Shown piece after piece: positions 16,891-27,000 of a stretch of DNA of 57,681 nt. The notes below the pieces were generated by a model that had not been told where the DNA came from, made no database searches, and saw nothing but the letters and a program-made list of their open reading frames with translations. Both the position numbers and the translations under genes were made by a program. This stretch comes from an uncultured Subdoligranulum sp. Its GTDB lineage: Bacteria; Bacillota; Clostridia; Oscillospirales; Ruminococcaceae. The stretch spans positions 1 through 57,681 of the forward strand of contig CALZZE010000017.1 in assembly GCA_945830575.1 (NCBI GenBank), read 5' to 3'. Position 1 is the stretch's first letter; each line of letters begins with the position of its first letter.

Positions 16891-19082
16891 GCCTTTGCCT
16901 CCTTGAAATAACCCGGTTGTACGGAGGTGCAACCCTGTTCTACGTTGTACTCAAGCAGATACTCGTGCGCAATATGCGGTTGGATGATGGCACGATACGA
17001 ACCCACCACTTCTTCGTCGGTAGAAAGGATGATAACCTGACCGCTGATGTTGGGAAAGAACAAGGCAGAAATCTGTTCGCGATGTTCCGTATCGATACGG
17101 GCAAAGGGAGTATCGATGATGAAGGGAACCGCCTGGTTGGAGGTCTTGATGATTGCCCAATACAGGGAGAGAATAAAAACCTGTTTTTCGCCTTTGGATA
17201 GCTGATTGAGCTCCACGCGATTGTACAGGGGAAGCTCTATATCGTCCTGGAAGGAAATTTGATCGGTGACGATTTTCCCGGAAAAATACCGGCGCAGTTC
17301 GTCGATAGAATCGTTTGTTAAAAGGTGGGCAGCCTCTTTGAGTCCCGCACTTCCCAATCGCTTTTCCAGGGCATCCAGACCAATGTTGTTGGCGAGCAGC
17401 AGCAATTCGTGTGTTGTATAGGTCTGCTTCTTATAGAGGTTGACATTGAAATTGTCATCCAATTCAATAAGCTGCACAAAGTTTTCCTTGCGGATAATCT
17501 TGTTAAACATCTCAAGCGCAAGAGACTCAATCTGGTGGAATTTCTCCTGTGTCACATCGGAAATCATACGCTGCATGACTTGGCTGATGCGGGCGGTAAA
17601 TTCATGTGCCGTACGATCCTTCGCCTTGGCAAACAGCGCTTTGCGCAAGCGTTCCACCAAAGCTTTCTGGTCGGTGATGGTGGCTTCCAGTTCCGCAATT
17701 TGGTTTTCCACGCTTTCCAGACTATCCTCGTAGGCTGCAATGTGCTCCGTGAGAAAGTGAACTCTTTCAAAGTAGGCCGCAGCATCTACAGTGGGCAAAG
17801 CCTCGCGGATCTTTTTGCTGATTTCATCGTATTTTTGAGAAGCTTTTTTCTTCTCTGCGATGGCTTTAATCAATTGAGGCGCGTCTACTTCAGAAAAATG
17901 CTGTGTTCTTACAATATCGCTGATAACCTGGCTTTCCTGTTCCTGCGACAGATCGTGGATAGAGGTGAAGCTTTCCAGAGGAAAAGAGGGCAAAGCATTC
18001 TTCGTAATTCCGTTGGAAATCGCCTGCGCCAATGCAGGAAGTTGCGCTGTGTCGCAATTGGGCTGCTGTTCCAAGACATCCTGAATGGCTTGTGCATCCA
18101 GCAGATCACAGATGGTGTGATACTGACGAACGGCCCGTTCGTCTTTGAGTTGCTTATAGGCGACAGCGGCTAGATCTTTGGTGATGTAAAGGGGCATCAA
18201 GGATTCTACAAATTCCCGAATCCGTTTTGCCTTATCGCCTTTCACACGTTCCTGTGTTGCACGCTGTGCTTCCAGACGTTCTTGTTCTTTGGCGGTCAGA
18301 CCACCAGAACGAGAAAATTGATGATCAAGAGATTCTTTTTCCTCTTTGGCAAAAACCAATTGGGCCGTCAGCTGCTGCCTTTGGGACTCCAAGGCGCTGC
18401 TTCTGGTCGCATAAGCAGAGAGGTTGGCTTCTTCTTGTTCCACCAGTTTGGCAACCTGGTCGTAATCTTCGTTTCCTTCTTCTTCTCCGATATAAGAATC
18501 ACAGAATTTCTGTATTATATTGAAGGTATCGTAACCACTTAATGTCAGGACTGCATTCTTAATATAGTTGCTGTAATTGCCTGTTGCAAAAAAGTCCCCG
18601 ATTTCTTCGCCGTCGAAGAAGAAAAAGTCAAACAGGTTGGGAGGAATGACAGAGAACAAATAGTTCTGAAAGAAATCCAGGTTCTTATCGGCAAGGAGCT
18701 GCTGGTCTTTATACACGGAATAGGTTTCGTGAAGGCGCTTTTCGATAAAAGACCATTCACGACGAATGGTATACAGTGTATGGGCGCGATCTGTAGGAAG
18801 GTCGATTTCTACTTCGACATAGGATTTGACATTGTTGGACAAGAACGCATCGTGGTTGATCAGCTCTTTGATTCGTGCGGTATAGCGGTTGTTTTTATCC
18901 TGAAAGCGGAAGCATTGGGGACCATATAAAGCCAATTTGATGGCAGTGAAAAAGGAGGTCTTACCGGCACCGTTGTTTCCGCCGATCAGAATAATATTTT
19001 GCTCACCATGGGTATCCAACGCAATTGTGTTTTCCCCTACATAGGAGCTGAAATTATAGAGTGTCACTCTGTTGATCTTCAT
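16887..19082 (-). CDS. dndD: DndD SMC-like ATPase of the phosphorothioation complex
   Basis: A 731-aa ATPase: INRVTLYNFSSYVGE opening, good Walker A IGGNNGAGKTSFF (~35), FFFFDGEEIGDFF (~164), coiled coils, signature NQLSKGEKQVFIL (~625) and Walker B VPFIIDTPFARID (~654). I chose the Met of MKINRVTLYNF with AAGGAA nine bases upstream; it overlaps the end of dndC by 29 bp. DndD supplies ATPase activity, possibly nicking or structural change at the modification site. All motifs intact, unlike the paralogue at 11098-13068. Confidence 0.92.
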   Translation of the reverse strand: MKINRVTLYNFSSYVGENTIALDTHGEQNIILIGGNNGAGKTSFFTAIKLALYGPQCFRFQDKNNRYTARIKELINHDAFLSNNVKSYVEVEIDLPTDRAHTLYTIRREWSFIEKRLHETYSVYKDQQLLADKNLDFFQNYLFSVIPPNLFDFFFFDGEEIGDFFATGNYSNYIKNAVLTLSGYDTFNIIQKFCDSYIGEEEGNEDYDQVAKLVEQEEANLSAYATRSSALESQRQQLTAQLVFAKEEKESLDHQFSRSGGLTAKEQERLEAQRATQERVKGDKAKRIREFVESLMPLYITKDLAAVAYKQLKDERAVRQYHTICDLLDAQAIQDVLEQQPNCDTAQLPALAQAISNGITKNALPSFPLESFTSIHDLSQEQESQVISDIVRTQHFSEVDAPQLIKAIAEKKKASQKYDEISKKIREALPTVDAAAYFERVHFLTEHIAAYEDSLESVENQIAELEATITDQKALVERLRKALFAKAKDRTAHEFTARISQVMQRMISDVTQEKFHQIESLALEMFNKIIRKENFVQLIELDDNFNVNLYKKQTYTTHELLLLANNIGLDALEKRLGSAGLKEAAHLLTNDSIDELRRYFSGKIVTDQISFQDDIELPLYNRVELNQLSKGEKQVFILSLYWAIIKTSNQAVPFIIDTPFARIDTEHREQISALFFPNISGQVIILSTDEEVVGSYRAIIQPHIAHEYLLEYNVEQGCTSVQPGYFKEAKA

Positions 19083-20466
19083 TCCGGGTTCCTTCCTGCG
19101 CATTCACCAATTCAGCTTCCTGGAGCCATTGCTGCGTAACGGCTTTCCGGAGAGACTCACGAAGAATGCGAGTGTTCGAGAAAAATTTGGTTTTGTTTGT
19201 TCTGAAAATCATGCTCTTCATCAGGTCCATGGGAACCGAGAATTCAGAGGCATACATTTCCAGCTTTTTGCAGGTTTCCTCATCAAAGACGGGGCGCTTC
19301 AACTGGTCCCAAGGCAAGCGTTCTCCCATCTCATCATAGTAGAGGTCTACCAGCACACGACAGCTCAGGTCCTGTTCCTCATCCCAAATACGGTCAATGG
19401 CGCGGAGTTCATCGATGGTAATGAGCTCATAGTTCATCTGCTTTTGCGTTTGCAGAAGGCGACGCAAAATCATTTGGCGCGCTTCCCAGGTAAACGGACC
19501 AAAGCCGAGCTGGTTTTGAGAGGTACGATAGACACTACCGTCGCGGCGCTTCTTTTCGCGATGCTCAGGTACATCGCGAATGCTCATAAGCCATTTTCTG
19601 AATTCGGCCAGGGGAATCAATTCACGGTGCCCGGAACGGATGAAGCCATTCAAAGACTTATCTTCCTGAACGACAGTGCAGATCCAACAGCCAAAGCGGG
19701 ATTGACCGCAGGACTGTTGCTGATCTTCCTTGGAGGAGTAACCCGCGAAGGGGCATTCACCGCTGTCAGCACCAGAATACAATTCAATCAGTTGGGAGTT
19801 ATCGCCACCCCAGGCATTTTTCCGGTTGTTGGACATCAAGATGTCCCAGACATCATCGGTGGACAAGGAAACAATCGGAGGATATACATAGGCTTCCTTG
19901 ATGGTCTCATGGCGATTCAAAAGGCGATCAGCCAGTTCTCGACCTTCAATGCGGCGCTTTCGTGCCGCGCTTTCGGCTTTGCGCACACCAAGGATAAAAA
20001 CAATCTCGGTATGTTGTTCCTTAATGATGTTTTCTACAAACTGTCCGCTGGGGGCGATCTTCAGGCGGTCTGTACACCAACGGAAGGTGCCGTTCAGACG
20101 CGGAGTGGGAAAACCTCTACCAATGACATTGGCCCAGAACGAAGTGTCCGGGTCGGGAGTTACCTTATTCACATCAAGTGGCAAACGATCCCGTTTGGCT
20201 GCTTCTCGCAACAATTGAAGCATATTATCCAGGTAAATCTTGATCAGCGGGTTTTCCACAAGCGTATCAGAAGAGACAATATAGACTGTCTTGTGCCGCT
20301 CTTCGGGCCGTAAATTCTTCAGCATTTGATATACCAAATGCACAACAACCGTAGAGTCTTTTCCCCCACTGTATCCGATAACCCAGGGGCGCTTGTCAGA
20401 TTTGTATACGCGCTCTATTTCCTCAAGTAGACCCTCGACCAAAGGTTTTCCGTTGTATTCTTTCAT
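19054..20466 (-). CDS. dndC: DndC ATP-pyrophosphatase (PAPS reductase family)
   Basis: A 470-aa protein with the PP-loop GYSGGKDSTVV near residue 33 and several conserved Cys: RWCTDRLK (~130), GECPFAGY (~243) and CGQSRFGCWICT (~258-270), which fit the Fe-S cluster of DndC. It activates the DNA backbone for sulfur transfer. It is the first gene of the leftward operon dndC-D-E-A plus four more. The gene starts 247 bp from a divergent PAPS-reductase-like gene, so both are probably driven from that gap. No dndB (repressor) is visible. Confidence 0.93.
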   Translation of the reverse strand: MKEYNGKPLVEGLLEEIERVYKSDKRPWVIGYSGGKDSTVVVHLVYQMLKNLRPEERHKTVYIVSSDTLVENPLIKIYLDNMLQLLREAAKRDRLPLDVNKVTPDPDTSFWANVIGRGFPTPRLNGTFRWCTDRLKIAPSGQFVENIIKEQHTEIVFILGVRKAESAARKRRIEGRELADRLLNRHETIKEAYVYPPIVSLSTDDVWDILMSNNRKNAWGGDNSQLIELYSGADSGECPFAGYSSKEDQQQSCGQSRFGCWICTVVQEDKSLNGFIRSGHRELIPLAEFRKWLMSIRDVPEHREKKRRDGSVYRTSQNQLGFGPFTWEARQMILRRLLQTQKQMNYELITIDELRAIDRIWDEEQDLSCRVLVDLYYDEMGERLPWDQLKRPVFDEETCKKLEMYASEFSVPMDLMKSMIFRTNKTKFFSNTRILRESLRKAVTQQWLQEAELVNAQEGTRNEDQQSDTL

Positions 20467-20713
20467 GTATGGATTTTACTCCCTCTAGAAGTCTTTTCTG
20501 GTATGGAGAAAACTGTATATTTTTCCTATGCGGAAGTACAGTCTTATCCAATACTGCACCAGTATCAAGTATAACATTTTACGGAACAAAATGCACCTTG
20601 TCCGGCAAAAAAACTCTGCCTTTCCGGTATTTGACCGAATTTGCGGAAACCGCTTGCAATTCCCTCGAAATAGAGTTAACACAACACAAACGCTTTTTCG
20701 AGGAGGTCGCGAA
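20467..20713. promoter_or_regulatory. Divergent promoter region of dndC and the PAPS-reductase-like gene
   Basis: A 247-bp AT-rich gap between two divergent starts. A leftward -10-like TTATACT (complement near 20570-20576) is visible for dndC; no clear consensus -35 goes with it. For the rightward gene the AGGAGG ribosome site at 20701 is clear, but its promoter is not. Confidence 0.4.
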
Positions 20714-21661
20714 ATGGAAAATAGGATTTGTGAAAATCAAGAAACGACGATAGTAAAGGCATTTGAATCCAGAAAGGAAGGACTGAAGTATTTACAAAAG
20801 TTGCCGTTGGAAGTGAAGATCACGCTTTCTAAAAGTTTGATTGTGAACTGCATGGAGACCTTTGGTGAGCAGGTCTATATTTCCTTTTCGGGAGGAAAGG
20901 ATTCAACGGTTCTGTCATCTCTCGTGTGCAGTTTAAAGCCGGACATCCTGCATTTGTTTTCGGATACAGGCTGTGAATATCCGGAAACTCTGTCTTTCGT
21001 CGAAGAGGAACGCCAGAGAGGAAAAAACATTGTATCTGTGCGTCCCGTTTGTCGGGATGGTTCGGTATGGACCTTTGAACGCGTAGTTGCAACCTATGGC
21101 TACCCATTATTCTCCAAGGCGATTGCCAATGGAATACGGACATATCGACACGCGAAAACGCCTATAACAAAGCAGCACACACTGGATTATTTGGGACGGA
21201 TGTATCCCAAAGCACTATCCTATCTGGATTACAATATTTCTGACCTGTGCTGTGAAAAATTGAAAAAGGCGCCCTTGAAGCGTATGGCAAAGCGGATGCA
21301 AACGCAATGTAGTATAATCGGAACACTGGCAGAAGAAAGCCAGGTCCGGAAAAGGGATTGGATTGCGTATGGTTCCAATATCTTCTTTCAGAAGAAAGAC
21401 AACCAGTGTAGGCCGCTGTCTTTCTGGACAGAACGAGACATCTGGGATTATATTGAGCTTTATAAAATACCTATTTCCGCTTTGTATGGACAAGGATATC
21501 AAAGAAACGGATGTATGTTTTGTGGTTTCGGTCTGTGTGCGGAGCGACGGAAATTGGGAATTAACCGCTTTGAGAGACTGGCGATGACACACCCGAAGGA
21601 ATATGACTACATGGTGTCCCGATGGGCATCTCTTTTCAAGGCGTGTGGAATTCCCTATTGA
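20714..21661 (+). CDS. PAPS-reductase/ATP-pyrophosphatase family protein (315 aa)
   Basis: Start at MENRICENQE with AGGAGG seven bases upstream. PP-loop YISFSGGKDSTVL near residue 57 and Cys-rich segments: LCCEKLKK (~176) and RNGCMFCGFGLC (~268-279), suggesting an Fe-S or zinc site. It belongs to the same superfamily as DndC and SspD but is shorter and clearly different. It is transcribed away from dndC. It may be an extra thiol-transfer enzyme of the modification system, or may act on another substrate (members also make tRNA or nucleotide thio-modifications or oppose phage). Which one cannot be told from sequence. Confidence 0.8.
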   Translation: MENRICENQETTIVKAFESRKEGLKYLQKLPLEVKITLSKSLIVNCMETFGEQVYISFSGGKDSTVLSSLVCSLKPDILHLFSDTGCEYPETLSFVEEERQRGKNIVSVRPVCRDGSVWTFERVVATYGYPLFSKAIANGIRTYRHAKTPITKQHTLDYLGRMYPKALSYLDYNISDLCCEKLKKAPLKRMAKRMQTQCSIIGTLAEESQVRKRDWIAYGSNIFFQKKDNQCRPLSFWTERDIWDYIELYKIPISALYGQGYQRNGCMFCGFGLCAERRKLGINRFERLAMTHPKEYDYMVSRWASLFKACGIPY

Positions 21662-21732
21662 TACTATTTTGATTATATCATTCTATGCATACATTAACAG
21701 GGACTTCTAACAAGAATGGGGCAAAAAACAGG

Positions 21733-21761
21733 TTGATAAAACGAATGAAATAGGTTATACT
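21733..21761 (+). promoter_or_regulatory. Promoter of the fic gene
   Basis: -35 TTGATA (21733-21738), 17-bp spacer, -10 TATACT (21756-21761). Direct repeats of TGATACTA directly downstream (21760-21779) could be an operator. Confidence 0.65.
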
Positions 21762-21809
21762 GATACTAAATGATACTACTTTATATCACTTTTTGAAAGG
21801 AGAACCTCC

Positions 21810-22985
21810 ATGGACGCTTCTGTGTTTGCCAAGATGCTCTCAGACCCAGGAATGTTGGACCTCAAAAAAATGGGATATAAATACGGTCAAGGAGATCTGC
21901 AGGAATTCCTCACACTACTCAAACGTGATTTTTATCAGGAACTACCCCTGCATGACTTTGACGGAAAACCGATGGTATACCTGGAAAGTGTGGCGCGGGT
22001 TTCATTGTCGGCTGCTCGTGTTTTGCTGACACCGCAGCAGAATGCCCGTCTGTATGGAACCAAGGCGATGGAAGAGGAAATCCTGTCCACCTTCCGAATC
22101 GAACAGATTGACACCAGCAGGGAAAGTGTGCGGCGGATTTTATCCGGTCAGGTACCGAAGGATAAGGAAGAACATCTCATCTATGGTATGAAACAGGGCC
22201 TGGAATTAATCGCGGACAGATCTCATACCATTACGGAGGAAAATCTCTTTCGGCTGTATCAGATGACCATTGGAGACTTCCTACCAGCGGAGGATCGTTT
22301 ACTGCCCGAACATTGGTATCGGCATGATAGCGTGTATATCGTAGGCAGCAAGGTGGAACATACTGGATTGCCTTGGCAGAAACTGCCAGCTTATATGGCA
22401 GAACTGGTTGCGTTTGCTGCCGAGAAAACAGCACAGAATGATCTAATCAAGGCAGCCATTTTGCATTTCGCGTTTGCCTATCTGCATCCCTACTTTGATG
22501 GAAACGGTCGGATGGCGCGCCTGCTCCATTTGTGGTATCTGGTGCAGCAGGGATACTCGTCGGCATTGCTCGTGCCGATGTCCCGCTTTGTGGAGGAAAG
22601 CCGCTCCCGGTATTATAAAGCGTACACCCAAGTGGAACAGAATCAGCAGATCAGCGGCGTGCTGGATGTGACGCCGTTCCTGGTCTATTTTGCGGAATCG
22701 GTGTATCACCGGCTGGGAGAAGATCAGCCGCAGCCACGGACGCTACAAGCTTTCGAGGAAGCGCTGCGGCAAGGGAAGGTTACCGAGAAGGAGCGGGCGC
22801 TCTGGCAGTTTGTCCTCACGGCTTATGGCAGCGAAGAGTTTTCCACCAAGCGGTTGGAAAAAGACTTCGGCGATGCGGCTTATGCCACGATCCGGAGCTT
22901 CGTTCTCAAATTTGAGAGCCTTGGTCTGCTGACTTCGGTCCGCTACGGCAACCGGGTTAAGTACCGGATTCAGGATGCGGAATAA
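21810..22985 (+). CDS. Fic family AMP-transferase-type protein
   Basis: A 391-aa Fic protein; AAAGGAG nine bases before the ATG. The active-site motif AYLHPYFDGNGRMAR (~223) fits HPFxxGNGRxxR, so it should be able to transfer AMP or another nucleotide. An N-terminal inhibitory-helix-like STFRIEQI (~93) resembles (S/T)xxxE(G/N), but has Gln after the Glu. The C-terminal ~80 residues form a winged-helix-like domain (KRLEKDFGDAAYATIRSF). This layout is common in bacterial Fic proteins with self-inhibition. It stands alone between the Dnd genes and the STAND pair and may be a toxin-like defence component; target unknown. Confidence 0.9.
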   Translation: MDASVFAKMLSDPGMLDLKKMGYKYGQGDLQEFLTLLKRDFYQELPLHDFDGKPMVYLESVARVSLSAARVLLTPQQNARLYGTKAMEEEILSTFRIEQIDTSRESVRRILSGQVPKDKEEHLIYGMKQGLELIADRSHTITEENLFRLYQMTIGDFLPAEDRLLPEHWYRHDSVYIVGSKVEHTGLPWQKLPAYMAELVAFAAEKTAQNDLIKAAILHFAFAYLHPYFDGNGRMARLLHLWYLVQQGYSSALLVPMSRFVEESRSRYYKAYTQVEQNQQISGVLDVTPFLVYFAESVYHRLGEDQPQPRTLQAFEEALRQGKVTEKERALWQFVLTAYGSEEFSTKRLEKDFGDAAYATIRSFVLKFESLGLLTSVRYGNRVKYRIQDAE

Positions 22986-23071
22986 AGAAGCCCGCAAAGC
23001 CAAGTATTACACAGCTTTGCTGGCTATTCCATAATCATTTTGTATCAATCAACACAAAACGAAAAAACTTT

Positions 23072-24076
23072 TTATTCTCGACAAAAGAATTTTGAGTTCT
23101 GTTTTGCATGAGAAGGTCTGTAATACTGGCGGCGCATCTCTGTATCTGCCCAGTAACAAATCTGATCCTGCAAAAAGACAAAATCGGCAGCAGTGGTAGG
23201 AAGGCCTGCTTCCCGCTGATCAATGTAATCTATCAAACGTTCCTCTAGTTTACTTATGTCAGAGGAGAGCGTTACATCTCGCAGATTCAGTTGATACTTT
23301 TTCTGCCGCCAGCGCAGTGGAGCCTCCCAGCTTTTCCTGGTCAAAACACTCATTTTAGTTGGCTTGTATAAAAGCGCAATTTTTTTCTTCCATGTGCCTG
23401 GATTTGCCGGTTCGTTTCCACGGGTATGCGCTATGTTTTCGAGCCATGCATACAGTTCATCAGCTGTCTGAGCCATATATTCTTGTAACTGCAGCCAACC
23501 GCCTTCTTGCTGTTCAATCAGCTGTTGTGGTAACGTGCCGCAATTTTCCGTTTTTTCAGAGCAGACATCAAGATAATGTTTGAGCTTGCGAAGCCCTTGG
23601 TCGGAGACTGCATCTGGCCACATATATGCATAATGGCAGAAAAACTGTCTTGTGAAGGCTACAAGGCTTAAAAAGTTTTCCCATTTTATGCGGTCACTGT
23701 CAGGGCTTTCCGAAAGCAATATCTCTATAGAACTATAGGAATAGTCCGGCTCGGCACAGGCGTTCTTCAATGCCGCATTAAAGCAGACAGCATATAGTTG
23801 AGACATCTGGGCGCCAACCAAGATAGCTTCCTGCCCAGCAACCACATTGACCGTCTCTGTCTGTGGTCCGTTTTGTATATTGGCGGGGATTCCGATAAAA
23901 ATATCTACTCCCGTAAGCCGGTAGAAATCCCGGCTCAAATCATAAAGAAGCGACTCACGGCAGAGCTTTGGAACCCGGATGGAAAGTCCAGGCTCATCTT
24001 TATGGGAAACCCTATCAATGCGCCGTTGTTTTTCCAAGGCGCGCAGTTGCTTGTGATCATGGGTCTTTTTGCTCAT
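23072..24076 (-). CDS. Unknown partner of the STAND-like protein (334 aa)
   Basis: A 334-aa protein with a Lys/Arg-rich N-terminus (MSKKTHDHKQLRALEKQRR). Its ATG shares one base with the stop of the 1375-aa gene (TGATG), so translation is coupled. No domain recognised: no P-loop, no membrane helix and no nuclease motif that I trust. Notable segments are VVAGQEAILVGAQMSQLYAV (~80) and a Trp/Tyr-rich region around residues 135-215. Tight coupling to a large NTPase suggests an effector, target or regulator in the same system. Confidence 0.75.
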   Translation of the reverse strand: MSKKTHDHKQLRALEKQRRIDRVSHKDEPGLSIRVPKLCRESLLYDLSRDFYRLTGVDIFIGIPANIQNGPQTETVNVVAGQEAILVGAQMSQLYAVCFNAALKNACAEPDYSYSSIEILLSESPDSDRIKWENFLSLVAFTRQFFCHYAYMWPDAVSDQGLRKLKHYLDVCSEKTENCGTLPQQLIEQQEGGWLQLQEYMAQTADELYAWLENIAHTRGNEPANPGTWKKKIALLYKPTKMSVLTRKSWEAPLRWRQKKYQLNLRDVTLSSDISKLEERLIDYIDQREAGLPTTAADFVFLQDQICYWADTEMRRQYYRPSHAKQNSKFFCRE

Positions 24077-27000
24077 CAGAGTGTGCCTCCCTTCTCCGGG
24101 AGGTCTGCTATCGGGGCTGCCACGGGACCTTCCCGATTAAAGCGAACACCAAAAGTATAGCTGTTTCCGCCGTTCCAGCCAGTCCCCAATACAGCGTCTG
24201 CCACATAAAGATATTTGTTTTTGAGCAGATTATTCATTTGTTCCCACTCCGGGACCTGTTCGGATTTAGAATCGGACTGCACCTCGATGATTTTTGCACA
24301 CTTATCTTCCAATTCCACAGTACAGGTCACCTGTACTGGTGTATGGTCCGACCAGCAGAGTAGCAGATAACTGGTGTTATATCGTCCGTTGCGGGGGGCG
24401 CGCAGTGGACGCCGGCAGTCATCAAACATTTCCGGCTGCCGTCGACGGCGAATCAAACGCGAATCTGAAGTCCTGAACCAGAGCAGTACGGCATGCAGGT
24501 AGTGCAGCAACAGGTCTTTCCCCAAGCCAGTGGTATCCGCACAATAATTTTGGCAGACGACATCAATAAGGTCCCAATAAGGTTCAAGCAGATATACGTC
24601 AGCCATATCCACATAAGGAAATAAACCAGTTTCAGCCATCCATTTGGCACGTACATAATACTCCTGCAGACGAAGATGGGTATCCTGGTATGCGGCATAA
24701 ATGTTCTTGCAGCCATGCGCTGCAGTTCCATTGGGGAGACGGATTCCAGCCTGTTCCGCCGAGCCTTCTTTTCCTTCCATCACATCTACAATTAGCTGGG
24801 CACGGGCACGTTCCTCCTTGGAAAGGTGGCGATTCTTCTCCTCCCATTGAAAATCCAAGGAGCGAAGGTACAAATTGTTTTTCAACAAATCGGCACCCTG
24901 CATTTGTGTCTGACCCGACAAGGGTTCGTGCCAAAGTGCGGTGATTCGGTTGATCCACCAATTGCCTTGATCGCACTGATACAGTTCTTTGTCGTGCCGG
25001 TCAAGATTCAAGGTGGCACCGGCTTCCCACTGGGTATCTTTGCTGAGTTCGTACCAACTGTTCAGAATCTCATTGATCTTATTTTGCTGGCTAGCCCCTG
25101 CGTTGACCAATTCTTTCATGTCCATCAGGCCAAACAGGATGTATTGCCAGTAGAAATCCATGTGTGCGGCCAAGTTACGCAAATCCTTGATGCCCAGCTT
25201 TTTATGAACACGGATGTTGTATACTAGCATATCATTATAGATATATACAATGCGTTGGTTACCGTATTCCCCAGACGCAACGGACAACGGAATCAGCCGA
25301 GTTCTAATTAGCTGCTCCACATCCAGCAAAAGTTGCTCACCATATTCCTGACGTCCTGCTACCAGTTGGCGTTCTGCTTCTGTCAGGTGGTCCATAAACG
25401 CGGTCTCAGGGCAATAGAGGCAGCGACGGTTGCAGCACCATTCGGTATAAAGCTGAATCTGTTGACGTTTGCTCACCGATGTCTGAGAAGCATTCACCTG
25501 CCGGATAGCTTCTATCAATATGTTACTGGTAGAAAGCTGCTTTTTATAGAAATCCTCCGACTGCGGAGACGTTTTATTGAAAGTCTGCAGGCACTTGTCA
25601 GTCCAATCATAATGCCGCAGCAGAAAGGCCGCTTTTTGTAAGGCTGCAACATTTTTTTCGCTATAACGGATCAGTTGCTGAGCAATGTAGGGATACCACC
25701 GTATCATACCTGAATCAGCTTCGTTGTTAGGACCGAAGCAATCTGCCAAATGCAGCGCTTCATAGGCAAATTCATTATTGCCATCGTCTAGCCGCCCCAT
25801 TTTCAATACACTGCACAGTACCTGTACAGCCACCTGCTCCTGCAGTACCTCTCCGTTTTTCCCGATGTATCGCCAAATGTCTCGACCTTCCAAGCCGAGC
25901 ATCCCCTCGCAGGAGACTTTCACCTTTGCGTGCTCAGCCTCGTCGCTGCTGGTAATTTTCCGGGGATATCTGTAGTCCAGAAACAGCTGTGCTTCCAGTG
26001 CAGAGCGGTATCTCAGTGTCCAGTTGGAAGAGTCCTCACCATTCCACGCAATCATAGGACTATAGTCTAGAAGTGCATTAAGCAGTGCCTGCCAATAGCC
26101 AAGATAGCCCAGCAATTTCCCATATCGCTCCCTGTAAAGATCTTCCATAACACGGAAGACCAGCTCAAAATGTAAGCTTTGTCGCCAGCGGCCAGCCACC
26201 GCAAGAATATCATCCAGTACAACGGCACAGTCGGTAATTCGGTTCCGAACTTCTTCGTCCCATTTGCAATTGAAAGCTTTCAGCGCCGTAACTAGGGCGC
26301 CGTCGTGGCGGGCATCTTCCAGCATGGCCATATTGCGATCCAGTGCCGACTGAAGAGCGACTCTGGCAGCATTGACCTCGTTCATGGCAGATCTCTGTAG
26401 ATTCTGGGCAATATCATCGTCTACACCACGGAACAGATGGCTCAACACGCTAAGCAGTGTGTTTTCCTCTTTGTCCTGTTGTATATGCCAGTCGTCGCGC
26501 GGGTTTCCCATCTGTAGTGCCCGCTCAAACTGGATGCGATCCAGCCCTAGATTTCGATTCAGCTTTTCATACAGAGATTCCTGTTCGTATTCGGAAAGCC
26601 GCGGCTGCAGCATCACTTCGTCGTCCCTCAGGGCGTTTCCATTGCGGGGGTTGGCATACGCGCTACCAACAAGCAGAAATTCGGTAGATATCTGTAGTTG
26701 GTGGCGCAGCTGGTAGTAGATTTCCCGCGCCTCCGTTTCATAAAAACCGCCGTCCCAGATGACCAGCACACGTTTTCGGTTGAATTTGCGGTTTCCCATG
26801 ACTTTGGTGAACTGTTCCCGGATAAAAACAGCCAGCTGGGCATACAGGTTCTCGTCCCCCTCACATTCCCGTGGTAGCGAGGAGGGCCCGAGATAAATGG
26901 TTGGGAAGTGGACGGAAAGGTCAAGAGCCAGACGCCCCAGCATCACCGTTTTTCCGCTGCAGGCAGGGCCTTTGAGCAGAAGAAAATCGGTACGCTGGAT

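Noticed and set aside
22986-23026. Terminator after fic
   Set aside because: A stem (AGCC-GCAAAGC / GCTTTGC-GGCT) is visible, but no T-run follows; not called.
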